Positions 6,606 to 13,903 of a stretch of 13,903 nt of DNA are shown here, piece by piece; within the stretch, counting starts at the first letter, position 1, and the number at the start of each line of letters is the position of its first letter. A model generated the notes under the pieces. The model was not told the origin of the DNA and made no database searches. It saw nothing but the letters and a program-made list of their open reading frames with translations. This DNA comes from an uncultured Collinsella sp. (GTDB taxonomy: Bacteria; Actinomycetota; Coriobacteriia; Coriobacteriales; Coriobacteriaceae): NCBI GenBank assembly GCA_902489965.1, contig CABUCA010000051.1, positions 1 to 13,903 on the forward strand. Reading direction: 5' to 3'. A program made the translations under genes and the position numbers.

Positions 6606-7544
6606 ATGCTCGATCAGGCTTATTCTCGTCGTCAGTTCCTCGGCCTCGCTGGTGGTCTTGCCAGCATCGTCGGTCTCGGTCTCGTTGGGTGCGGCGGCTC
6701 CGGCGCATCCGATGCCGCCGACAAGGGTAGCGCCGCTGCTGCCGAGTCCGTCTCCGGCGAGGTGACCTACGACGGTGCCTCTTCGTTCCAGGCTCTCGTC
6801 GAGGCCGCTGCCGAGAAGTTCATGGACGCCAACCCCGATGTCTCCGTCTCCGGCTCGGGTAACGGTTCGGGCAAGGGCCTGACCGCTGTCGCCGCCGGCA
6901 CCGTCACCATCGGCAACTCCGACGTCTTCGCCGAGACCAAGCTTGAGGCCGATCAAGTCAAGAACCTCGTCGACCACGAGGTCGCCGTCGTGGGCATGGG
7001 CCCCGTCGTCTCCAAGAACGTCAAGGTCGACAACCTGTCCCTCGAGCAGCTCAAGGGTATCTTCTCCGGTCAGATTACCAACTGGAAGGAGGTCGGCGGC
7101 GACGACGCCACCATCGTCGTCCTCAACCGCAAGGCCGGCTCCGGTACCCGCGCCACCTTCGAGGCCGCCGTCTTTGGCGACGAGACCGTCGACTTTAAGG
7201 GCGACGCCGAGCTCGACAAGTCCGGCGACGTCCAGACTCAGATGGGCAGCACCGATAACGCCATCTCCTACCTCGACTTCTCGCACTTCGATGACTCCAA
7301 GTTCAACGCCATCAAGGTCGAGGGCGTGGAGCCCAAGAGCGCAAACGTCACCGACGACTCCTTCAAGATCTGGGCTACCGAGCACATGTACTGCTCCAAG
7401 GACGCCGACGAGGCCACCAAGGCCTTCCTAGAGTTCATGCTTTCCGACGACGTCCAGGGCAAGCTCGTCGAGGAGCAGGGCTTCATCCCCGTCTCTGCCA
7501 TGAAGGTCGTCAAGGACGCCAGCGGCAAGGTCTCTGCTAAATAA
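6606..7544 (+). CDS. pstS: Phosphate-binding lipoprotein of the Pst ABC transporter
   Basis: Extracellular substrate-binding protein that captures inorganic phosphate for PstC/PstA. Of its 312 residues the first 29 form a signal peptide with a twin-arginine motif SRRQFLG (7-13), a hydrophobic stretch and a lipobox LVGC with C29. It should therefore be exported folded by Tat and lipid-anchored. The mature part has the PstS pattern: SGSGNGSGKGL (82-92), IGNSD (102-106) and RKAGSGTRATFE (175-186), which contribute phosphate-binding loops. An AAAGGA (6595-6600) five bases before ATG 6606 fixes the start; a 30-residue longer frame would spoil the signal peptide. Codon use is strongly biased to C-ending codons (GTC, GCC, TCC, ATC), unlike its neighbours, which suggests very high expression. 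Confidence 0.95.
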   Translation: MLDQAYSRRQFLGLAGGLASIVGLGLVGCGGSGASDAADKGSAAAAESVSGEVTYDGASSFQALVEAAAEKFMDANPDVSVSGSGNGSGKGLTAVAAGTVTIGNSDVFAETKLEADQVKNLVDHEVAVVGMGPVVSKNVKVDNLSLEQLKGIFSGQITNWKEVGGDDATIVVLNRKAGSGTRATFEAAVFGDETVDFKGDAELDKSGDVQTQMGSTDNAISYLDFSHFDDSKFNAIKVEGVEPKSANVTDDSFKIWATEHMYCSKDADEATKAFLEFMLSDDVQGKLVEEQGFIPVSAMKVVKDASGKVSAK

Positions 7545-7568
7545 GTAATCGCCCCGGAAAGGTTTGCA

Positions 7569-8477
7569 ATGGCAAAACAGCTGCCAAAGCGCGACCTTGA
7601 GAACGTGGGCCTGGGCGTCACGGGCGCGTGCGTAGCGCTCGTGACGCTTGTCGTTGCCGCGCTCATCTTTATGGTCGCCCAAAAGGGCCTCTCGGCTTTT
7701 GTCAAGGACGGCGTCTCGGTCGTCGAGTTTTTCACCGGCACCAAGTGGGACCTGGCCAACACAGCCGAAAACGGCCTGCCCTATACCGGCGCCCTGCCCC
7801 TGATCGTCACCTCGTTTGCGGTCATGGTACTCTCCACGCTTATCGCGCTGCCCATCGCCATCGGCTCTGCCATCTTTGCGGTCGAGATTAGCCCTAAGTT
7901 TGGCTCTAAGATCTTTCAGCCGCTCATTGAGCTTTTGACCGGCATCCCCTCGGTCGTCTTTGGCCTGATCGGTTTTCACGTGGTCGTCGGTCTTATGAAG
8001 AGCGTTTTCCACGTGAGCACGGGCCTGGGCATCTTGCCCGGCGCCATCGTGCTGGCGGTCATGATTCTGCCGACGATGACCACGCTTTCGGTCGATGGCC
8101 TGCGCGCCGTGCCCGACGGCTACCGACAGGGCTCGCTCGCGCTGGGCTACACCCGCTGGCAGACCATCTGGCACGTGGTGCTCAAGTCCGCCATGCCGTC
8201 GCTCATGACCGCGGTTATCTTGGGCATGACCCGCGCCTTTGGCGAGACGCTCGCCGTGCGCATGGTCATCGGCGGCATCGAGGCCATGCCGACGTCGCTG
8301 CTGTCGCCGGCTTCGACCATCACCACCACGCTCACCACGTCCATGGCGGTCTACGCCGAGGGCTCGGCCCAGGACGACGTCCTGTGGGCACTCGGTCTGC
8401 TGCTGATGGGCATGAGCCTCATCTTCATCCTGATCATCCATCTCATTGGCCGCAAGGGGGCGAAGGCTCGTGGCTAG
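7569..8477 (+). CDS. pstC: Phosphate ABC transporter permease PstC
   Basis: Inner-membrane permease that forms the phosphate channel together with PstA. The 302 residues hold about six membrane segments, the first at roughly 13-37, the next at 76-105, and the last at 272-294. The cytoplasmic EAA-type loop that docks on PstB is at about 186-210 (GYRQGSLALGYTRWQ onward), followed by the conserved RAFGET (222-227). GAAAGG at 7556-7561 lies seven bases before the ATG, and the gene starts 24 bases after pstS. The C-terminus overlaps the next gene by eight bases, consistent with coupled translation. Confidence 0.95.
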   Translation: MAKQLPKRDLENVGLGVTGACVALVTLVVAALIFMVAQKGLSAFVKDGVSVVEFFTGTKWDLANTAENGLPYTGALPLIVTSFAVMVLSTLIALPIAIGSAIFAVEISPKFGSKIFQPLIELLTGIPSVVFGLIGFHVVVGLMKSVFHVSTGLGILPGAIVLAVMILPTMTTLSVDGLRAVPDGYRQGSLALGYTRWQTIWHVVLKSAMPSLMTAVILGMTRAFGETLAVRMVIGGIEAMPTSLLSPASTITTTLTTSMAVYAEGSAQDDVLWALGLLLMGMSLIFILIIHLIGRKGAKARG

Positions 8478-9392
8478 CACGCGCATCCACATCGACGAGG
8501 CGAGGCTCGGGCGTGTCCAAAAGCAGGATCGCATCGCCACGGGCGTGCTGACGGCGATCGTCGCCATCGTCATGCTCATCGTCATCTCCATGGTGGCCTA
8601 TATCCTGTTCGAGGGCATCTCGACGCTGTTCCAGCCGGGCTTTCTCACAGAGCCGTCGCGCGCCAACGGAACGCAGGGCGGCGTGCTCTACCAGCTGTTC
8701 GACTCGTTCTACCTGCTGCTGATCACTCTGATCATCTCGGTGCCCATCAGCCTAGGCGGAGCGGTCTTCCTGGTTGAGTACGCGCCGAACGGCCCTATCC
8801 GCGACATCGCCTCTACCGCCATCGAGACGCTGTCCTCGCTGCCTTCCATCGTCGTCGGCATGTTTGGCTTCCTGGTGTTCTCGGTGCAGCTGGGCTGGAA
8901 GTACTCCATCATCTCCGGCGCCGTCGCGCTCACCATGTTCAATATCCCCATTCTGGTGCGCGTGATTCAGCAGGCGCTCGAGGACGTGCCACAGGCCCAG
9001 CGCGATGCATGCCTGGCCATGGGCCTTACCCGCTGGGAGGCCACGCTGCACATCCTGATTCCCGAGGCCATGCCCGCCATCGTGACCGGCATCGTGCTTT
9101 CGGCCGGCCGCGTCTTTGGCGAGGCCGCGGCGCTGCTCTTTACCTCGGGCATGAGCTCGCCGGTGCGTCTGAACTTCTTGAGCTTTAACCTGTCGAGCCC
9201 CACCTGCGCCTGGAACGTGTTCCGCCCCGGTGAGTCGCTCGCCGTGCACATCTACAAGATCTATGGCGAGGGCAGCCCCGAGGCCCAGCAGATCGTTTGG
9301 GGCACCGCGGCGCTGCTGATGATTTGCGTGCTGCTGTTTAACGTAGTCGCCCGTATCGTGGGCAAACAACTGGCAAGGAAGATGACGGCCGA

Positions 9393-9396
<4 letters not shown>
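8470..9396 (+). CDS. pstA: Phosphate ABC transporter permease PstA
   Basis: Second permease subunit of the Pst channel, 308 residues from a GTG start. Segments near 26-48, 79-103, 123-140, 147-166, 203-222 and 276-297 are hydrophobic. The EAA-type loop is at about 175-200 (QRDACLAMGLTRWEATLHIL), followed by GRVFGEAAALLF (213-224), the PstA counterpart of RAFGET. GTG 8470 is chosen because it overlaps the pstC stop by eight bases and has GAAGG (8462-8466) and AAGGGGG (8454-8460) just upstream. An in-frame TTG at 8446 lies deeper in pstC without its own binding site. The stop overlaps pstB by four bases. Confidence 0.93.
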
Positions 9397-10265
<869 letters not shown>

Positions 10266-10283
10266 TCCGGGACATGCTTGAGG

Positions 10284-10309
10284 CCCGCGGCGGCCACGGT
10301 TGCCGCGGG
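10284..10309 (+). repeat. Perfect 8-bp stem after pstB
   Basis: CCCGCGGC (10284-10291) pairs with GCCGCGGG (10302-10309) around a ten-base loop, 18 bases past the pstB stop. No T-run follows. It may protect the 3' end of the pst transcript or help the terminator 14 bases downstream. Confidence 0.5.
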
Positions 10310-10322
10310 ACTGATTGGAGAA

Positions 10323-10357
10323 GCGGGTCATCTCTTGTGGGAGATGGCCCGCCTTTT
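10323..10357 (+). terminator. Rho-independent terminator of the pst operon
   Basis: A 12-base-pair stem with one G-U wobble (GCGGGTCATCTC at 10323-10334 with GAGATGGCCCGC at 10341-10352) closes a six-base loop and is followed by CTTTT. It is the strongest terminator in the window and isolates pstSCAB from the ABC-F gene. Confidence 0.88.
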
Positions 10358-10374
10358 ACTCTGCGACCGAAACG

Positions 10375-10409
10375 ACCACCACAAAGGGGACAGGCGCCTT
10401 CGTGGTGGT
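10375..10409. repeat. Palindrome between the pst terminator and the ABC-F gene
   Basis: ACCACCAC (10375-10382) plus AAGG (10384-10387) pair with CCTT (10397-10400) plus GTGGTGGT (10402-10409), with a single A/C mismatch between the blocks. The loop holds GGGGACA, a heptamer also found in the terminator at 13122. It lies just upstream of the ABC-F promoter, so it is probably not in that transcript. It may be a dispersed intergenic repeat or a protein-binding site. Confidence 0.6.
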
Positions 10410-10428
10410 TTGGGGTGGGGCTCGCTGC

Positions 10429-10434
10429 TATCAT
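10429..10434 (+). promoter_or_regulatory. Extended -10 promoter for the ABC-F gene
   Basis: TGCTATCAT is an extended -10 (TGn plus TATCAT), which can work without a good -35. It gives a transcript start near 10441 and a leader of about 29 bases that contains AAGGAG (10456-10461). Confidence 0.5.
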
Positions 10435-10469
10435 GGACAACGTTGAATTTCTACGAAGGAGCAGGGCAT

Positions 10470-12329
10470 ATGGCGATTCTTTTGGGATGCGATTCCGTCA
10501 GCCTAGAGTTTCCCACCAAGCATATTTTCGATAGCGTGACGCTCGGCGTGGGCGAGGGCGACCGCATTGGTATTGTCGGTAAAAACGGCGACGGCAAGTC
10601 GACGCTGCTGAGCGTGCTCGCTGGCACGCTGGAGCCCGACGACGGACGCGTGACGCACCGCCGCGGCACGACGATCGGTCTGCTCGGCCAAAAGGACAAC
10701 CTGGTCGATACTGATACCGTGCATCATGCCGTTGTGGGCGACGCCCCCGAGTACGAGTGGGCGTCGAGCCCCCGCACGCGCCAGATCCTCGCCGGCCTCA
10801 TCAGCGATGTGCCCTGGGAGGGCACGGTGGGCGAGCTTTCGGGCGGTCAGCGCCGTCGCGTGGACCTCGCGCGCTTGCTGATCGGCGATTACGACGTGCT
10901 CATGCTCGACGAGCCCACCAACCACCTGGATATGCGCACCATCAACTGGCTCGCGCGTCACTTAAAGGCCCGCTGGCAGCGCGGCCAGGGTGCCATGCTC
11001 GTGGTCACGCACGACCGCTGGTTCTTGGACGAGGTCTGCACCAGCATGTGGGAGGTCCACGACGGCCAGGTCGATCCCTTCGAGGGCGGCTATTCGGCAT
11101 ACATCCTGCAGCGCGTGGAGCGCGACCGCATGGCCGCCGTTACCGAGGAGCGCCGTCGCAACATGGCGCGCAAGGAGCTCGCGTGGCTGAGCCGCGGTGC
11201 CCAGGCTCGTTCCACCAAGCCCAAGTTTCGCGTGGATGCCGCTCGTGAGCTGATCGCCGACGTGCCGCCCGTGCGTGACGAGCTGGAGCTCAAGCGCCTG
11301 GCCGTGAGCCGCCTGGGCAAGCAGGTTATCGATGTGGTCGACGTGGACGCCGGCTATGCCGATACCGACGGCGCGCCCAAGCAGGTGCTCACCGATGTGA
11401 CCTGGCTCATCGGCGCGGGCGACCGCTATGGTCTTTTGGGCGAGAACGGCGCCGGCAAGTCGACACTGCTCGACGTGATTCAGGGCAAGATCGCGCCCCT
11501 GCGCGGCCGTGTAAAGATTGGCCAGACGGTGCGCTTTGGTGTGTTGTCGCAGCAGCTCGAGGAGCTCGAGCCCTACATGGGCGACACGATCCGCGAGGTG
11601 CTCAGCCACTATAAGAAGTACTACGTCATCGACGGCAAGGAGACTTCGCCCGAGAAGCTTTGCGAGCGCCTGGGCTTTACGACGCAGCAGCTCTGGAGCC
11701 GCATCGGCGATCTTTCGGGCGGCCAGCGCCGTCGCCTGTCGCTGTTGCTGACGATTCTGGACGAGCCCAACGTGCTCATCTTGGACGAGCCGGGCAACGA
11801 CCTGGATACCGACATGCTCGCGATTGTCGAGGACCTGCTGGACGGCTGGCCCGGCACGCTGATCCTGGTGACGCACGACCGCTTTTTGATGGAGCGCGTG
11901 ACCGACCAGCAGTGGGCGCTGCTCGACGGCCACCTGACGCATATGCCCGGTGGCGTGGACCAGTACCTGCGCCTGTGCAACGCTACCGCCGAGGGCGAGC
12001 CCGTGGGCGCGCCGAGCGCCAAGACCGGCACGTTCGACACCGGTGCCGCGGCAGCTGCGGCCGAAAAGCCCAAGTCGAGCGGTCAGCCCAACGGCCTGTC
12101 CAACGCCGAGCGCCAGAAGCTCCGCCGCGAGGTGAGTTCGCTCGAGCGCAAGATGGAGACGCAGCGCACCCGCGTTGAGGAGGCCGAGGCAGCAATGGCC
12201 CAAGTCGATCCCACCAACTACACGGCGCTCGGCGAGCAGCAGGCAAAGATCGACGAGGCTCACGCCGCCATGGACGAGCTGGAGATGGCGTGGCTCGAGG
12301 CGAGCGAAAAGCTCGAGGGCGAGGAGTAG
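10470..12329 (+). CDS. uup: ABC-F ATPase, Uup type
   Basis: Cytosolic, non-membrane ABC protein with two ATPase domains and a C-terminal coiled coil. Uup-type ABC-F proteins act on ribosomes and affect genome stability. Domain 1: Walker A GKNGDGKST (37-45), signature LSGGQRRR (123-130), Walker B VLMLDEPTNHLD (143-154), H181. Linker: the FEGGYSAY segment (204-211) and ELAWLSRGAQARSTKPK (236-252), which are diagnostic for Uup relatives. Domain 2: GENGAGKST (324-332), LSGGQRRR (415-422), VLILDEPGNDLD (435-446), H469. The C-terminal tail from about 543 is a charged coiled coil as in Uup. At 619 residues it is close to E. coli Uup (635). ATG 10470 has AAGGAG eight bases upstream; a longer in-frame start would run through the terminator and palindrome. 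It is not a transporter, since it has no membrane domain. Confidence 0.88.
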   Translation: MAILLGCDSVSLEFPTKHIFDSVTLGVGEGDRIGIVGKNGDGKSTLLSVLAGTLEPDDGRVTHRRGTTIGLLGQKDNLVDTDTVHHAVVGDAPEYEWASSPRTRQILAGLISDVPWEGTVGELSGGQRRRVDLARLLIGDYDVLMLDEPTNHLDMRTINWLARHLKARWQRGQGAMLVVTHDRWFLDEVCTSMWEVHDGQVDPFEGGYSAYILQRVERDRMAAVTEERRRNMARKELAWLSRGAQARSTKPKFRVDAARELIADVPPVRDELELKRLAVSRLGKQVIDVVDVDAGYADTDGAPKQVLTDVTWLIGAGDRYGLLGENGAGKSTLLDVIQGKIAPLRGRVKIGQTVRFGVLSQQLEELEPYMGDTIREVLSHYKKYYVIDGKETSPEKLCERLGFTTQQLWSRIGDLSGGQRRRLSLLLTILDEPNVLILDEPGNDLDTDMLAIVEDLLDGWPGTLILVTHDRFLMERVTDQQWALLDGHLTHMPGGVDQYLRLCNATAEGEPVGAPSAKTGTFDTGAAAAAAEKPKSSGQPNGLSNAERQKLRREVSSLERKMETQRTRVEEAEAAMAQVDPTNYTALGEQQAKIDEAHAAMDELEMAWLEASEKLEGEE

Positions 12330-12335
12330 ACGAGG

Positions 12336-13106
12336 ATGATCAAGGCCGCATTTTTCGATATCGACGGCACGCTGCTGAGCTTTAAGACGCACCGGATTCC
12401 GGCGTCGGCGCAGCAGGTGCTCGATAGCTTTCACGAGCAGGGGATTGCGTGCGTGATCGCCACGGGTCGCCCGACCTACCAGATACCGGACTGGCTGTTC
12501 GACCTGGGTTGGGATGCGTACATTACGCTCTCGGGTCAGCACTGCTTTGATGCCGAGGGGGTTTACCGCAGCTGTCCGATCGATCCGGACGACGTCGCGG
12601 TGATTGTGGACCAGGTGGCGCAGGGGCGCTACGACTCGCTGTGCATGCAGGGCGAGAACTCGTTTGTGAACCGCCTGTCCGAGCGCGTGGTGACGGCTGG
12701 CAGCAACGCGGGAATCGTCTACCACGAGGAGCCGTTTGAGCATGCCTTTGACGCGCCGGTCTATCAGTTCTGTGCCTTTGTTGACCCAGTTGACGAGCAT
12801 ATCGTGACCGATGCCGTGTCGCATTCGCTCACCACGCGCTGGTGCGACCTGTTCTGCGACATTATTCCGGCCAACGGCGGCAAGGACCTGGGTGTGGCGG
12901 CGACGCTGGAGCGCCTGGGCATCGACGCGAGTGAAGCGATTGCCTTTGGCGACGGCGAGAACGACCTGTCGATGTTCTCGGCCGTGGGCACAAGTGTGGC
13001 CATGGGCAACGCGCAGGACACGGTGAAAGCTGCGGCGACCTACGTGACGACCGCCGTGGACGACGATGGGATCTACAACGCCGCGAAGTACTTTGGACTG
13101 CTATAG
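12336..13106 (+). CDS. Cof-type HAD-IIB phosphatase
   Basis: Predicted sugar-phosphate-type phosphatase of 256 residues. Motif I DIDGT (8-12, D8 and D10), motif II IATGR (41-45, T43), K183 in the GGKDLG segment, and motif IV GDGENDLSM (205-213, D206 and D210) are intact. The large C2 cap between residues 85 and 175 places it in the HAD-IIB/Cof group. The natural substrate is unknown. The ATG lies six bases after the uup stop, with GAGGAG (12321-12326) inside the last uup codons, so the two genes form one operon. The pairing with uup says little about its job. Confidence 0.9.
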   Translation: MIKAAFFDIDGTLLSFKTHRIPASAQQVLDSFHEQGIACVIATGRPTYQIPDWLFDLGWDAYITLSGQHCFDAEGVYRSCPIDPDDVAVIVDQVAQGRYDSLCMQGENSFVNRLSERVVTAGSNAGIVYHEEPFEHAFDAPVYQFCAFVDPVDEHIVTDAVSHSLTTRWCDLFCDIIPANGGKDLGVAATLERLGIDASEAIAFGDGENDLSMFSAVGTSVAMGNAQDTVKAAATYVTTAVDDDGIYNAAKYFGLL

Positions 13107-13121
13107 CTGCGGCTCGGCACT

Positions 13122-13160
13122 TGGGGACACTCCTTGCGGGGCGTGTTCCCATTTTGTTTT
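13122..13160 (+). terminator. Rho-independent terminator after the Cof-type gene
   Basis: TGGGGACAC (13122-13130) pairs with GTGTTCCCA (13143-13151) with one G-U wobble, and a short inner stem extends it after one mismatch. TTTTGTTTT follows. The GGGGACA core recurs in the loop of the palindrome at 10375. Confidence 0.82.
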
Positions 13161-13189
13161 CGTCCCGCTCGTTTTGTGAAACACGGCTA

Positions 13190-13235
13190 ACTTTTAGGCA
13201 AAGTAGTAAGACATGGGCAACTTTTGCGGTAAAGT
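13190..13235. promoter_or_regulatory. Tandem ACTTT/AAAGT dyads, candidate operators of the metalloregulator
   Basis: Two dyads have identical arms: ACTTT-N5-AAAGT at 13190-13204 and ACTTT-N6-AAAGT at 13220-13235. Their starts are 30 bases apart, about three helical turns. GGCTAAC occurs just before the first dyad (13185) and again at 13257. The pair lies 55-100 bases before the DtxR-like gene, where autoregulatory sites of this family are expected. No clear -35/-10 pair could be fixed; TAAAGT at 13230 is a weak -10 candidate. Confidence 0.45.
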
Positions 13236-13288
13236 AAGCCGTGGAAAGTATCCAAAGGCTAACTAGCAATCATCGCGAAAGGCGGCCC

Positions 13289-13678
13289 ATGGCCCTACGT
13301 GAATCCGGAGAAGACTATCTCGAATCGATCTACGTTCTGTCGGAACGCCAGGGCATCGTGCGCTCGATCGACGTTGCGGAGTACCTCGGCGTAACCAAGG
13401 CGAGCGTTTCCAAGGCCATGGCGACGCTGGAAAGCAACGGCTATGTCGAAATGGGCAAGCGCGACGTTCATCTGACGGAGCGTGGTCTGGAGGTCGCTCG
13501 CCAAATGTGGGAGCGTCACTGCTTTTTCGTGGGGCTGCTGGAGGATGCGGGTGTTTCGGCTGAGGTCGCGTCGCAAGAGGGTTGCCACATGGAGCACTGC
13601 CTGAGCGAGGAAAGCTTCGAGAAACTGAGGGCGATGCTGAACCGGGGCGAGGCGACGGGCCAAGCGGCGGAATCCTAA
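13289..13678 (+). CDS. DtxR/MntR-family metal-dependent repressor
   Basis: Small cytosolic regulator, expected to bind DNA when loaded with Fe(II) or Mn(II) and to repress metal uptake genes. The 129 residues carry a winged helix-turn-helix (about 8-65: EDYLESIYVL, then DVAEYLGVTKASVSKAMATLESNGYV) and a dimerisation/metal domain. Likely metal ligands are D9, E12, H77, C99, E102 and H103; the C99-xx-E102-H103 trio is like DtxR and IdeR, while D9 is like MntR. There is no C-terminal SH3-like domain, so it has the short MntR architecture. ATG 13289 is chosen because GAAAGG (13277-13282) lies six bases upstream and the family starts here; a GTG at 13241 would add 16 residues. No transporter target gene is in the window. 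Confidence 0.88.
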   Translation: MALRESGEDYLESIYVLSERQGIVRSIDVAEYLGVTKASVSKAMATLESNGYVEMGKRDVHLTERGLEVARQMWERHCFFVGLLEDAGVSAEVASQEGCHMEHCLSEESFEKLRAMLNRGEATGQAAES

Positions 13679-13698
13679 CGAACCCCCAGTAGCGCGGA

Positions 13699-13742
13699 GT
13701 TCGCGCAAAGCGCGAACCAGCGACCGGGACCAGCGGTCCTTT
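13699..13742 (+). terminator. Tandem hairpins after the metalloregulator gene
   Basis: A perfect eight-base-pair hairpin GTTCGCGC-AAA-GCGCGAAC (13699-13717) is followed by GGACC-AGC-GGTCC (13727-13739) and TTT. The second hairpin has a very short U-run, so termination would be modest. The two together probably end the transcript. Confidence 0.5.
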
Positions 13743-13903
13743 CGGCCAAGTCCATTTCAGCAAAGGAACCCCGCCAGCAAGCGATGCCCAAGAACTGCCA
13801 CCTACGTCACCGCAGGCCGGGGCCGGGTTTGGTTTTGAAAACACTCCACAGCGCGAGGCCCGCCTTTCCGTTGCTCCATCTTTGCGCTGGGCATTAAGTT
13901 GCT
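13743..13903. other. Non-coding end of the window, no feature recognised
   Basis: The final 161 bases hold no reading frame with a credible start and ribosome-binding site; a 37-codon frame from ATG 13782 to the TAA at 13893 has no Shine-Dalgarno at a proper distance and no recognisable content. No promoter or RNA gene was recognised. Confidence 0.4.

Noticed and set aside
10962..12824. A 620-codon open frame on the minus strand opposite the Uup and Cof genes
   Set aside because: It is antisense to two well-supported genes, has no ribosome-binding site or recognisable domain, and long antisense frames are common in GC-rich coding DNA.
13782..13895. A 37-codon frame in the last bases of the window
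   Set aside because: No ribosome-binding site at a proper distance and low-information content; probably chance.

Overview
The window is GC-rich chromosomal DNA from what looks like a Coriobacteriia member (Actinomycetota), with Collinsella as the best guess. This rests on base composition, protein style (actinobacterial-type Uup, Tat-dependent lipoprotein PstS, CxxEH DtxR-like regulator) and the many long palindromes between genes. The genus is an inference; no ribosomal RNA or other taxonomic marker is present.

Layout: (1) 1-2321, plus strand: tgt (queuosine tRNA modification), a structured 213-base gap ending in a terminator-like hairpin, then a LOG-family (TIGR00730) phosphoribohydrolase gene. 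(2) 2353-3046: a compact, less GC-biased RelB/DinJ-YafQ toxin-antitoxin operon behind a perfect 17-bp-arm inverted repeat. (3) 3060-4000: a long palindrome, then degV on the minus strand, convergent with the toxin. (4) 4157-6311: a HAD phosphatase and an M20/PepV-type dipeptidase, ended by a second palindrome of the same family as the one at 3060. (5) 6606-10265: a tightly packed pstS-pstC-pstA-pstB phosphate ABC transporter operon, with a candidate 11-bp-period Pho-box-like repeat upstream and a strong terminator immediately after pstB; phoU is absent. (6) 10470-13106: an ABC-F ATPase of the Uup type, coupled to a Cof-type HAD phosphatase and ended by a terminator. (7) 13289-13678: a small DtxR/MntR-type metalloregulator preceded by two tandem dyads that look like operators. 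The last 225 bases hold only short hairpins.

Most genes are core housekeeping or transport genes. The phosphate operon, two HAD phosphatases and the dipeptidase point to nutrient acquisition, but no regulatory link between them can be read from the sequence. The toxin-antitoxin pair is the only clearly accessory module. I did not find a convincing new multi-gene system. The most interesting signals are non-coding: a shared family of long intergenic palindromes, the palindromic toxin-antitoxin operator, a terminator-like hairpin flush against the LOG ribosome-binding site, and the tandem dyads before the metalloregulator.
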